Below the pieces are notes generated by a model. That model worked only from the letters and a program-made list of their open reading frames with translations, searched no databases and was not told the DNA's origin. A stretch of 64,000 bases of DNA, taken from positions 1 to 64,000 of the forward strand of contig KV919041.1 in NCBI GenBank assembly GCA_002049455.2. Direction: 5' to 3'. Below are positions 20,685 to 30,221 of this stretch, in pieces (position 1 is the stretch's first letter; each line of letters starts with the position of its first letter). Made by a program: the position numbers and the translations under genes. Source of the DNA: Porphyra umbilicalis. Its lineage: Eukaryota > Rhodophyta > Bangiophyceae > Bangiales > Bangiaceae.

Positions 20685-22088
20685 ATGGCTTCCACCGATG
20701 AGCCCGTCCCCCGGGACGAGAACCTGCGTCTGGCGGACCTGCGCTACATCGCCGCGACGGCAGCCGAGGCAATCGTTCGGGAGGAGGCAGCCAAGCAGCT
20801 CAAGGCTGCGATTATCGAGCGCAAAGCTGTGCCGCTCCTGATTGATGTTTCCGCCCAGCTGGTACGTTCCTTGGCATTTTCTTTTCCTTGGTATCACCAT
20901 CCTGGGCCTCGGCTTGTGCCTTTTCTTTTTCATTGGTGCTCACTGATGCCGCTGCGCAGCTCCCCTTGTGTGGCTACTGACGGTAGTTTTGTGCTCGGAT
21001 CTCGCCTCTGTGGCCTTGACCTCGTCTGCTGTCCCTGTACGCGCGCTGTTTGCACACTCCAGGGGTGGGAGCGCGACTCCAAGCTCGAGGCGGACTTGAC
21101 CACTGCACATGAAGCGGACGTTGCCGCCGTGACAAAAACGCTGGAGACGGCGCGCGCGACGCTCGGTGAGACTGAGGTGCGCGACGCGCTGTCGGCACTG
21201 TCGGACCTCGCCGCCCGTTCGGGTTCCCTGGCGGCCGCCACGACCGCGGCCGAGGCGACGCTCGCCGCCACCGTCGGTGGCGGCCAAAAAATCGACGTGC
21301 ACCTCTCCCTCGCGCGGCTGGCCATGGCGTCGGGCCCGGCGGGGTCGCCCGACTTTCGGGCGCTCGCCACCCACCTCGACGCTGCGTCGGCGCTCGTCGA
21401 GGCTGGGGGCGACTGGGAGCGCCGCAACCGCCTCAAGGTGTACCGCGCGACCGAGGCGATGGCCAAGCGCGACTTTTCGGTCGCCGCGGGCCTGCTGCTC
21501 GACGCGCTCGCGACCTTTACCGCCACGGAGCTGTGCTCGTACGCGCGCTTTGTGGCCGTGACCGTCCTCATGGCCATGGTCGCCGTCGACCGGCCGACGC
21601 TGGTCAGCCGCGTGTCGGGCGCCCCCGAGGTGTTGGCAGCCATCAAGGAGACGCCCCCGCTGGCCATGTTCCTGAGCGCCCTCGTCGACTGTGAGTATGG
21701 GGCGTGGATGCGGTCCCTGCCGGGCGTCCTCGACGTGGTGTCTGCCGACCGCGTGCTCGGCGGCCACACCTCTTACTTGGGCCGGGAGCTGCGGGTGGTG
21801 GCCTATGGCCAGTTCCTCGCCAGCTACGCCAGCGTGCGCATTGATGCAATGTGCGAGGCGTTTGGCGTCGGCTCTGCGTGGCTCGACAAGGAGCTCGCCG
21901 CGTTTATTGCAGGCGGCCGATTGGCTGCCAAGATTGACCGCGTGGGCGGGGTCGTCGTGACCGTGCGGGGCGGCACGTCCGGCGCCGCGGGCGCCGCGGG
22001 CGTGGCGGCCATGTACTCGGAGGTTGTCAAGGTCGGCGACGGGGTGCTCAATCGGCTGCAGAAGCTCTCGCGCGTCATTGACGTTTGA
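20685..22088 (+). CDS. RPN7: 26S proteasome non-ATPase regulatory subunit RPN7/PSMD6
   Basis: RPN7 is a PCI-domain subunit of the proteasome lid and helps hold the deubiquitinating module. Exon 1 is 20685-20861, intron 20862-21062 (CTG|GTACGT ... CTCCAG|GGG, phase 0, 201 bp), exon 2 21063-22088, giving 400 residues against 389 in human. Family signatures are NLRLADLRYIA at the N terminus, the coiled helix with LGETEVRDAL, the almost invariant GGDWERRNRLKVY, the DF..AA.LLLDA repeat, the PCI winged-helix piece MCEAFGVGSAWLDKELAAFI followed by GRLAAKID, and the tail LNRLQKLSRVIDV. The start sits in a good context (gaccATGG); an ORF upstream of it is open but not conserved. It converges on RPB9 with about 200 bp between the stops. 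The frame is intact throughout. Confidence 0.97.
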   Translation: MASTDEPVPRDENLRLADLRYIAATAAEAIVREEAAKQLKAAIIERKAVPLLIDVSAQLVRSLAFSFPWYHHPGPRLVPFLFHWCSLMPLRSSPCVATDGSFVLGSRLCGLDLVCCPCTRAVCTLQGWERDSKLEADLTTAHEADVAAVTKTLETARATLGETEVRDALSALSDLAARSGSLAAATTAAEATLAATVGGGQKIDVHLSLARLAMASGPAGSPDFRALATHLDAASALVEAGGDWERRNRLKVYRATEAMAKRDFSVAAGLLLDALATFTATELCSYARFVAVTVLMAMVAVDRPTLVSRVSGAPEVLAAIKETPPLAMFLSALVDCEYGAWMRSLPGVLDVVSADRVLGGHTSYLGRELRVVAYGQFLASYASVRIDAMCEAFGVGSAWLDKELAAFIAGGRLAAKIDRVGGVVVTVRGGTSGAAGAAGVAAMYSEVVKVGDGVLNRLQKLSRVIDV

Positions 22089-22286
22089 GGTGGCTGCCGC
22101 GTGCTGTACCCAGTGGATGTGGCGGTGCGATGAGTGTGAAGGCTGGTCCTGGTGTTCTTTTTGGATCGACGAACGGCGGCTGTTCCGATTCTGGGCGCGG
22201 TTAAGAGCCCGTGCATCTCATCGTTTGCGTCAGCGTCAGGACGGAGAAGAGCGTGTACAAAATTCGAGGGTGAACATCCACGTCCT

Positions 22287-23251
22287 TTATTCCTGGTCGC
22301 TGGACAACCATGTGTGCTCGCACGCCACACACACGTATTGGAGCACCAACGCCGAGTCACTGCGGCCCGACGGGCATTGGAAGTAAACCGCCTCGTGTGC
22401 GTCGCACTTGGTACATCGTACGTTGTAGGTGCGGGAGAGCGTTGGGTCCATCGTCACGTTCATCATTGTTACCATCTTTTCCCTGCACACCGTGAACGGA
22501 TGGATACGTCACGCAGGTACAAGACGGCAGGACGAACACGACAGACCACAAACGGCCACGAACAGAAATGCGAGAGCGGTCAGGGATCAGTGGTACAGGT
22601 GCACGGAAACCGCTCGTATGATGAGCCGCCAGTGATCAGACAGGTCAGTACAGCACAGCAAAGATTGAAACAGGCGTGCAAGAAGCGAAGCCAGCTGCAC
22701 CAACCGACGATGCCACACGACGGACGGACGGCGAGGTCACCAACATACTTCTCCGTGTGCGTCACGATGTTCTTATACACTGGCTTAGCAAGCGTTTCCT
22801 GCGTCATGACCTCCTTATTGCCACATGTCCGGCACACAAACGTCAGCTTGCGCTGGCCGGTCTGCCGCCGGAGCGCGTGGTCCTCTACCGGGTAGAGCAT
22901 GTTTTTGCTGCCATGTTAGAATGGGCAGACACAAGAGATGGAAAGAAAATAAACAAAGCCAAACACCACAGCACCCGACAGGCTGGTCGACAAGAGCGCG
23001 GAGCCCCAAACATGAGCGTGAGCAAGCGCTCCATGCACAAACCGAGCAGCCAAGAAACCGTACTGACGACCCAGCACAAAGACCAGCCTCTCTCCCACCC
23101 ACCGCCCCAACATTAGCCACACGCGCACCAAGCAGACACCAACCCAACGGGGCGCGCACAGCCGCTCGCACGGTGACAATGCCAGTCGCGCTGCTCTCAG
23201 CGCCGCCGAGGGGCACAGCTACACGTACCATTCGCTGCAAAAGTAAAACAT
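22287..23251 (-). CDS. RPB9: RNA polymerase II subunit RPB9, three exons
   Basis: RPB9 is the small two-zinc-ribbon subunit that controls start-site choice, fidelity and transcript cleavage of RNA polymerase II. Three exons give 125 residues, exactly the usual length. Exon 1 is 23251-23229, only 23 nt, coding MFYFCSE and part of a Cys; its donor is TG|GTACGT. Exon 2 is 22907-22749, after a textbook branch site TTCTAAC and acceptor GGCAG, ending GAGAA|GTATGT. Exon 3 is 22482-22287, after GTGCAG. The first ribbon has CSEC (split by intron 1), NMLYPVED and CRTC; the second has CTKC, the signature HEAVYFQ and VACEH near the C terminus. DPTLSRT links them, as in the family. Introns are 321 and 266 bp. 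The first exon is too short for routine gene finders. Confidence 0.93.
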
Positions 23252-23747
23252 GATGCCGCCACTCGCCGAGACGTTGCGAAAGAAAGGGGCTGCAGCGCAG
23301 CAGAGGCAAAGCAGCGCCGGCGGCCGCGCCGGGGCAGCACCAGCGACGGGGCCGCCAGAGGCGGTAAAGCCGCCGCAGCCGACAACCCCACGTGGAGGAA
23401 AAGGAGCCGACCCCCAAGTCGGCCGTCGAAAAGTCGCCGCAGTGACAGCGGCACTGGCCGACGTGGCCGGCCGACGCGCCAGCTGCGACGGGACGGCGTG
23501 GACGCCAGCGGCGCGCGGGAAACGGGAGCGGTGCCGGCCGTGTCGACGGCCAAGTCGATCCAGTCGTGGCATGGGGCCCGTTGAGACAACGAATGCATAC
23601 AATTCCGAATCCCCTTGCAAGCAAACCGAGCCATCCTGATCCAGACACGAGACCAAAAACACACACGTGGCAAAACAAAAACACGCCAATGTCGGGTTTT
23701 TTTGTATGCGTCGCGCGCGCCCGCCCCTACCGGCTTCAAGCCGCGCG
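23252..23747. other. region between two minus-strand genes
   Basis: This holds the RPB9 upstream region and the 3' flank of the adenosyltransferase gene. Open frames here encode low-complexity Arg/Ala/Gly and are judged non-coding. Confidence 0.5.
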
Positions 23748-24625
23748 TCACGGCGACGGCGCTTGCGCGCCCCCCCCGTCCACCCGCGCCCCCTCCCGCA
23801 CCTGCCACCGCGCGTACATCACGTCTCCCTCCCCCGACTCGGCGGCGGCCACCCGCGCGGCCGCAAACAAAAAGTCCGACGCCCGGTTGAGCACCCGCAA
23901 CACGCCGGCGAGCCCCCCCGCGTCGGCATCGCCCGCCCCCCCCCCCGCTCCGCCGCGACCGCCCACACCGCCCGCTCCGCCCGCCGCACGACGGCGCGGG
24001 CGGTGTGGACCCCCCCCCCCCCGGGAGCACAAAGCCGCGCAGCGCCCCCGCCGCCCCGTCGAGCTCGTCCGTCCACGCCTCGAGGGCGCCCACGGCGGCC
24101 GCATCATCAAACGCCACGTAGGAGGAGCGGCGGTCGGCGCCGGCCGACGGGGGGGTGCCGACGACGGCGGCAGCGTCAAAGAGGAGCGCCTGCGCCCAGC
24201 GGAGGCGGGCGGCGACGGCGGGGCGCCGTGCCCCGGGGGGGGGAGGGCGTCAAAGGGCGACGGCAGCGGCGGCGGCGGCGGCGGCGGCGCCACGGGGACG
24301 GCAGCGGGGGGCGGCGGGTGCAGCGCCGCGACGGCCACGCCGAGCGCCGCGACCGCCTCGTCGAGGTCGCCGAGCGCCGCAAACGTCGGGGCGGTCTTGG
24401 CCGCACGCTCGCCGGTGAAGAGGGAGCTGCTGCCCGCGTCACCGGTGCGGGTGTAGAGGGCCGACTTTGGCGGGGGGGCGGGGGGGGGGGGGGGACCGTC
24501 GACAGCGCCGCCGTCGGGGAGGGGTCGGCGCGGCGTCCGGCGAGCGGCGGCGGCGGCAGGCCATAGGGGGAGCGTAGGCGTGAAAAGGACCGGCAAAGCG
24601 GGAGACGCAGGCGGGAAAGAAGCAT
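23748..24625 (-). CDS. MMAB: ATP:cob(I)alamin adenosyltransferase, PduO/MMAB type
   Basis: The enzyme transfers the 5'-deoxyadenosyl group of ATP to cob(I)alamin, making the cofactor of methylmalonyl-CoA mutase, normally in mitochondria. Start ATG 24625 gives MLLSRLRLPLCRSFSRLRS, a good mitochondrial presequence. Next are the ATP-binding signature YTRTGDAGSSSLFTG, the phosphate/Lys segment ERAAKTAP, and LGDLDEAVAALG. Further on, FVLPGG with the helix TARAVVRRAERAVWA, and VLRVLNRASDFLFAAAR, match the family C-terminal half including its Arg and Asn-Arg-x-Ser-Asp active-site helix. These motifs are spread over all three minus-strand frames; the changes lie at the runs near 24481-24494, 24236-24243, 24009-24020 and 23938-23946. 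The end is taken as the stop at 23748, but the last 25 residues are not conserved. The neighbour upstream is the divergently transcribed Hint gene. Confidence 0.85.
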
Positions 24626-25536
24626 GATGGCAGAGGGAGGGCGGCAGCAGGCGACGATGATGCCCGTAGCACCTGCCTCGAGGCCGACACGGACCTCGGG
24701 CGGGCGAGCGGAAGGCGGCAAGACACCTCATCCCAGATTCCACACTCTACGTACTGAAAAAAGTATTGCATTAAGTGTGTTACCCCTCAGCAAAGCTACA
24801 GTACTGAATGCATGGGCATGACATGATTTCAACGAGCTCCTCGCGCTTTGCCCTCCCGCTTTTCGTCGACCACCGCCGGCGATCCGCGGCGTTCCATGCG
24901 TCCATCCCACGGGCCTCCTCAGCACACAGAAGCGCACATGGCGCGCCCACGAGCGCCACGCGGAGGAGACGAGAGTCGTCTGTCGCCCTCGTCGCCCCCC
25001 AGCTGCTATCGCCCACTGCCTCATGAGCGGTGCATGACGGGCCTCCCGCCGCCGCGCGCTTGCGCCCGCCGGTGCCGCCGCGGCCATGGCGACGGGCCGA
25101 GGGCGACCGCGCGAGGCGGCTGCGTCGGCGCGCTCATGAGCGGCGGTGGAGCACGTGGTAGGTCCCCATGCGTCGGCTGGCGATACCGTTGAGTTTCATC
25201 GAGGGCGGCTGCACCCAGGGCGGACCGCTTTCCGCATGTGAACACGGCCCCTGCCTGCGGTCTGGGGCGGAACTGCTGTCCAACAACGTGCGGCCGTCGC
25301 GCCGGCGGGTGGTCTGCAGCTCTGCCCGTTTCGCAAGCTCTTCCGCTACATGGTATGACCGCCGACCTCTACCGCACGCCGTCGAGCCGAAAACGCCGTG
25401 GGCGGTCGGCTCGGGCCACCTGCCCGACGTGCCGCGCCGGCCCCAGAGGTCCGCCGCTGGTGTGGCCGCCACCCCGCCGCCCCGTCGCTGCCGTGGTGCC
25501 CACTGACGTCCGCGTCCCACCGACGTTCCCACCAAG
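24626..25536. promoter_or_regulatory. divergent upstream region of adenosyltransferase and Hint genes
   Basis: The part at 24720-24860 is AT-richer; the remainder is GC-rich with overlapping open frames and no domain. It presumably contains both promoters. No specific element was identified. Confidence 0.35.
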
Positions 25537-27288
25537 ATGGGCGCCCTCTGCCGAGCCGCAGCCGCCTCGGCCGCCGTCCTTGCTTTTACGCTGACGGCTT
25601 TGCCGGGCCGCCGTGACCACGTCGGCGGCCTCGCCGCCGCCAACCACGTTTCCTTTGATGTGTCCAACCCGACGACGCCCACCCTTTACGCCGTGGCGGC
25701 ACCACGGCCCAACCCCCTCCCCACCACGCCAGCAGAGCCGCTCGGCGCCCCCGGCGTGTCGACGCCCCTCCCCCCCTATGGCGACCCGCGGCCGCGCCCG
25801 TCCCCCACCCCCGCGCAACGTCGGGCGGCGGTGGCGGCGGCGGCCGCCACCCCCGCGCCCGCCGAAGTCCGCTTCTTCCCCTTCCTCCGCTCCTACCTCC
25901 TCGCGCACACGGGCTTACCCGCGGCCAACTGTGGGGGCGGCACCTTTCGGCTCACCCTCGGCGCCGTCGACGTGGCGCCCGGTGGCGGGGGGCGGGGCGT
26001 CGGCGCCGCCCTCCGCATCCCCCACAGCTCCATCCGCATGGACGGGTACCCGTGTGGGGCGGCCGCGTTTGGCACCGCCTCCCGCGCGGCGGCGGCCGGC
26101 GGGGGCAACGCGTCGGCGCGCGCCGTCGGCGCGGGTGTCAGGGTCGCCGACGGGGAGGGGGGCGACGCCGACGACGGCGACGGGTACTTGACCGTCCTCC
26201 CCGACTCGGCGCTCGGCTACGCGGACCGCGCGGCGGCGCTCGGCGTCACCGCCGTGCGCGTCGCGTTGCGGTCGCACAAGGCGGCGGCGTCCATGTTTGA
26301 CCTGCTCTTTGCGTCGACCGACGAGTTTTACGTCGGCTACGAGGGCGGCGCGCCGCGCGACTGCGGCGCCGGCGGCGGCGCGCCGGCGGGCACCCTCTTC
26401 ATTTGGCACGCGACGCGGTCGGGGACGGTGCGCTACGATCGGCTGCTTGAGAACGGGCTGCAAGCCGCCGTGCCGCCGGGCGTTGCCGCCGTCGCTGCGT
26501 TTGTGCCCCCGTCGGCTGGCGCCGTCGGCAATGGGGTGTGCCTCTGGGTCGACGCCTCGTCGCCGCAGATGCTCTGGGGGGGGGACCGCACCCGCAACGA
26601 GACGGGCGTCGTGACCGCCTGCTTCCCCGAGGGGGGGGCCGTCGCCCTCGCCAACGGGTCGGTCGGCGCCATGGGCGCCTTGGCCGTCGGCGACGTGGTG
26701 TGCACCCCGGGGGGGGGGGGGGCGCCGGGGGGGGAGCCCCACCGACGGCGCCCGCCGCCGCCCGCTGCGCGGGCGGCGGCCTCCCCTCCCCGGTGCACGC
26801 GTTTAGCCACCGGGACGCGGGCGCCGTCGCCACCTTTACGCGCCTCCACTGGGCGCGCACCGTGCCGCCGCCGCCCGCCGCGGCGGCGGGCGGCGCGTTG
26901 CCGCGCACGGGCGCCCTCACGCTCACGGGCGGCCACTTGCTGCCCGTCCCCCCGCGGGGCGACCTCGTCGCCGCCGCCACCCTGGGCCCCGGCGACCGCC
27001 TGACGCTCGCCGACGGCACACCCGGCGTCGTCACGGCCGTCGACGCGAGCGTGCGGGGCGTCGGGTTGTACAACCCGCACCCGACGGCGGGGTCGCTCGT
27101 CGTTGACGGCGTTGCCGTGTCGGCCTATACGACCGCGCTGCCGGCGGGGGTGGCGCACGGGGCGCTCGCGCCGGCGCGCGTCGCGTACGCGGCGTGGGGG
27201 GGGGGGGGGGGGGGGTGGCCGCCGCCGCTGCTGCCGGCCGCGCGGTGCTGCGGGGGGCCGCGTGGGCGACGGGGGGGCGGTGGTAGTC
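25537..27288 (+). CDS. secreted Hedgehog-type Hint (Hog) domain protein
   Basis: Hint domains, known from Hedgehog and inteins, cleave the peptide bond before their first Cys through an N-S acyl shift. The product starts MGALCRAAAASAAVLAFTLTALPG, shown here only in part as a signal sequence (ATG 25537, accaagATGG). A secreted N-terminal region of about 330 residues of unknown fold follows, with paired Cys and aromatic strands (FFPFLRSYLL, LFIWHATRSGTV). The Hint domain begins at Cys362 (26620) with CFPEGGAVALANGSV and ALAVGDVV. After the G run at 26709-26730 it continues in another frame with SPVHAFSHRD, LTLTGGHLLPV (the TxxH motif of the active site), GDRLTLADG, VGLYNPHPTAGSLVVDGV and YTTALP. 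The end after the G run at 27197-27213 is uncertain; 27288 is the stop in the most protein-like frame. The usual Cys in the final ASCY of animal Hog is replaced by Ala. Confidence 0.82.
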
Positions 27289-27559
27289 GCGTCGGGGGTG
27301 GGCGGGGGAGCAGGGGACGGGGGGGGGGGGGTCGTGGGGTCGGCAGCGTCGGGAACAAGAGACGAGTAGCAGGGACGACCGAGGGGGGAGAGTTAAATCG
27401 CGAGCGGCGCGACCCGGGCATCTCAATGGCACGCGGTTGGCAAACGGCTCGGAGACGCGGGGACGGCGCCGGCATAATCGGCTGGGCAGCGCACCCCTCC
27501 TTGGGAGCGGCGGCCGGCCCAGCGGCGGCCCGCATCGTTGCCGGCGCAACCCTCACGCG

Positions 27560-29281
27560 TCACACAAACGCAATCGCCCTCCCTCTCCCGCCGCCCGCGT
27601 TACCCCCCCCGCCCCCCAGCGGCCACCGCGCGCGCACCGCCCACCCGTCCCGCTCGTTGGCGGTGCCCGCCCGCAGGCGCTCCGCCGCCGCCCACGCCAC
27701 CATCACCCCATTGTCGGTGCACAGGGCGGGCGGCGGGACGGTCATGGACCAGCCGGGCGTGCCGTCCACCACCTCGGCCAACGCCGACCGCACCGACCGG
27801 TTGGCCGCCACCCCGCCGGCCACCACCAGCGTCGTGACGGGGGTTAAGGGCACCGCGCCGCCACCTCCGCTGCCGGCCTCAGCGTCGCCCGCCGCCGTCG
27901 CCACCGCCGCCGCCGCCTCGGCGGCGGCGGCAGCGTCCTCCGCCTCGGCCACCAGCCGCTGCACGGCCGTCGCCGTGCGCTGCTGCAAGTGCCGCACGGC
28001 GACGCGTTGGAAGGAGGCGGCCACGTCGGCGCGGGCGGTCTCGGACAGCTCCCCCCCCCCCCCCCCCAGCCGCCCCACGGCGGTGCGCACGGCGGTCTTC
28101 AAGCCCGCAAACGAGAAATCACAATCCCGCCGCCGCGCCATTGGCACTGGGAACGGGATGGCGGCGGCGTCGCCCGTCGACGCGAGCGCCTCGAGGGCGG
28201 GGCCGCCACCGGCGCCAACGTCCAACCCGAGCAGCCGCGCCGTCTTGTCAAACGCCTCCCCGGCCGCGTCGTCGAGCGTGCCGCCGAGGACCGTGTAGTC
28301 GCCGAGGCCCCGCGCGACGAGCAGCTGGCAGTGGCCCCCGCTGACGAGGAGGGTGAGGAAGGGGAATGCGACGGCGGGGGTAAAGGGCGCCGCCGCGGGG
28401 GGGGGGAGGGGGGCGCCGCCGTCAACGTCGGCGGCGGCGGCCGCGGCAGCCGCAGTGGAGGGGGGTGGGGAGGCCGACGACGCGCCGCCGTCGCCGTTGC
28501 CGTCGCCACCCGCCGTGCCCGCAGGGGCCTTGCCGCCGTCCGGCAAGCGCGCAACGAGCACGTGCGCTTCCAGGTGGTTGACCGTCACGAGCGGCACGTC
28601 CGCCGCCACCGCCGCCGCCACCGCCGCGCGCGCGCCGACGCGCAAGCACACTTCCAGCCCCGGCCCCGCCGTCACACCCACGGCGTCAACCTCATCGGCG
28701 GCGACGCCCGCGGCGGCGAGCGCGGCGGCCACGACCCCCCCAATCGCCGCGCCGTGCGCGTCGCGCGCGAGCGACGGCACGACGCCGCCGTAGCCGCGGT
28801 GCACGTCTGCTTGGCCGACCGCCGCCTGCCCGAGCACCACCCCGCCCGACGTGACGACCGCCGCCGCCGTGTCGTCGCACGACGTTTCAATGCCGAGGAC
28901 GAGGAAGGTGCCGGCGGCGGCGGCGGCGGCGGCGGCGGGCGAGTCGCGCACGGGGGCGGGCGGGGGGGGGGGGGTGCGCCGGTGGTGGTGGCGGCGGCGG
29001 CGGTAGCGGCAGCGGCAGCGGCAGCGTCGGCGCGGCGGGCGGCGCGCCGCGCGCGGCCGGTGGCGAGCCAGTCGGGCGGCAGCGGCACGGTGCGGTCGAG
29101 GGACGGCACCGCCTCCCCGCGCGCATTGACGGCCGCGTCGTCGCCGCCGTCGGCCAACACGGCCTTGGCCTTGCCGACGGTCGCCAACCGCCGTTGCCGG
29201 TTGAGGGTGGCGGCGCTGGGGACGGGGGGGGGCGTCGGGGGGGAACCCGAGGCGGCGGCGGCGGCGGCGGTCGTCGACGAT

Positions 29282-29332
<51 letters not shown>

Positions 29333-29580
29333 CGACCCGAATCAGCTGGCAATGGCGAAGCTGCCGCGGCGGCGGTCGACGGCGGCACGGCGGCGGTGCA
29401 GGTCAGATGCCGCCGCCGTGGGGGGGGGGTGGGGTGGGCACCCGCCGGCGCTGCGGCGGTGGCCGCCGCGCGGCGAGCGGGCGGGCGCAGGTGCGGGGCG
29501 GCTCGGGCGCCGAGGCGCGCCGCCGCCGCCGGCGCGGCGGCGCAAAACGCCATGTGGGCGCCGGCGTGCGTCGGCGGCAT
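27560..29580 (-). CDS. tRNA N6-threonylcarbamoyladenosine transferase, organellar TsaD/OSGEPL1/Qri7 type
   Basis: TsaD-family enzymes transfer the threonylcarbamoyl group to A37 of ANN-reading tRNAs. The catalytic part starts at about 28900 with LGIETSCDDTAAAVV and has the metal-binding motif NHLEAH, the nucleotide-binding SGGHCQLL, DDAAGEAFDK, CDFSFAGLKTAV, VVAGGVAANRSVR and the final CTDNGVMVAWAA. Full-family order and spacing are kept. SQ/HRGYGGVVP-type features place it with the bacterial/organellar branch rather than cytosolic KAE1. The N-terminal leader reads in another frame, joined at the run near 28959-28970; it starts at ATG 29580 or 29553 (MAFCAAAPAAAARLGARA), a plausible plastid or mitochondrial targeting peptide, and then contains an alanine run coded by a GCC repeat (29280-29335) and an unusual conserved-looking spacer (LNRQRRLATVGKAKAVLADG). 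Long Ala/Gly inserts lie inside the catalytic part. Confidence 0.9.
29280..29335. repeat. GCC/GCG trinucleotide repeat
   Basis: Near-perfect array of about 18 (gcc) units, coding polyalanine in the leader of the TsaD-type gene on the minus strand. Such arrays change length easily. Confidence 0.9.
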
Positions 29581-30221
29581 CGTCCACGGAGCGCCCGAGG
29601 GGGGGGGGGGAGGGGAGAGGCTGGTCCGCGCGTGCCGTGCCGGGGTGAGGTTTGGGACGGAGAAACAGTGGGGGGGGGTGGGGGGTGGGGGGGGGGGGGG
29701 GGGGGTGGAGGAGGGGGGGGTGGGCTGGAGGCCGCAGCGATGACGTTGACGGCGACGCGGCTCCGATTCAGCGCTTAATGCACAGGACCGGAAGCTGTAT
29801 GCTGTGGGGTCGAATCCCAGATTATTTGGCCGACTATGTCGGGGGACGGCCCAACTACTGTATATGGCCTGGGCAGATTGTTGTCGTATTCGAGGAGGCG
29901 GACTAACGAAGTATCGCAGCCAAAGATTCGGGACATCTTGGATGTCCACACCAGAGGCCCTCGGCGACGTGAAACCACCGGCAGTCAACCAGGCGCACGC
30001 CATGTCGTTCCTCACCCTCTGCGAAAGACCCAACAAGAGACTGTGTGCGCGTACACTTTTTACTTTTCTTGCAGTCCGGGCAACACCGCACACACCTCGC
30101 ACGCCGCTGGGGTTGTTGACGCACCCCCCCCGCGTCCATTGTCTCCAACCCGTACCCTGCGCCTTCTCCCTCTGCCCCGCCAGCGCCGCGCAGGTGCGCG
30201 ACCACTTCACCGCATTCTTGA
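29581..30221. other. boundary between gene island and transposon-rich region
   Basis: The first 150 bp are G-run rich (29670-29720). From about 29760 GC content falls abruptly and no gene is seen. A tRNA-like T-arm near 29810 was examined and rejected. The outer end of the transposon whose ORF a starts at 30222 should lie here, but I could not fix it. Confidence 0.35.

Noticed and set aside
29805-29825. ggggtcgaatccca, resembling a tRNA T-arm
   Set aside because: The loop is one base short and no acceptor, D or anticodon stems fit around it.
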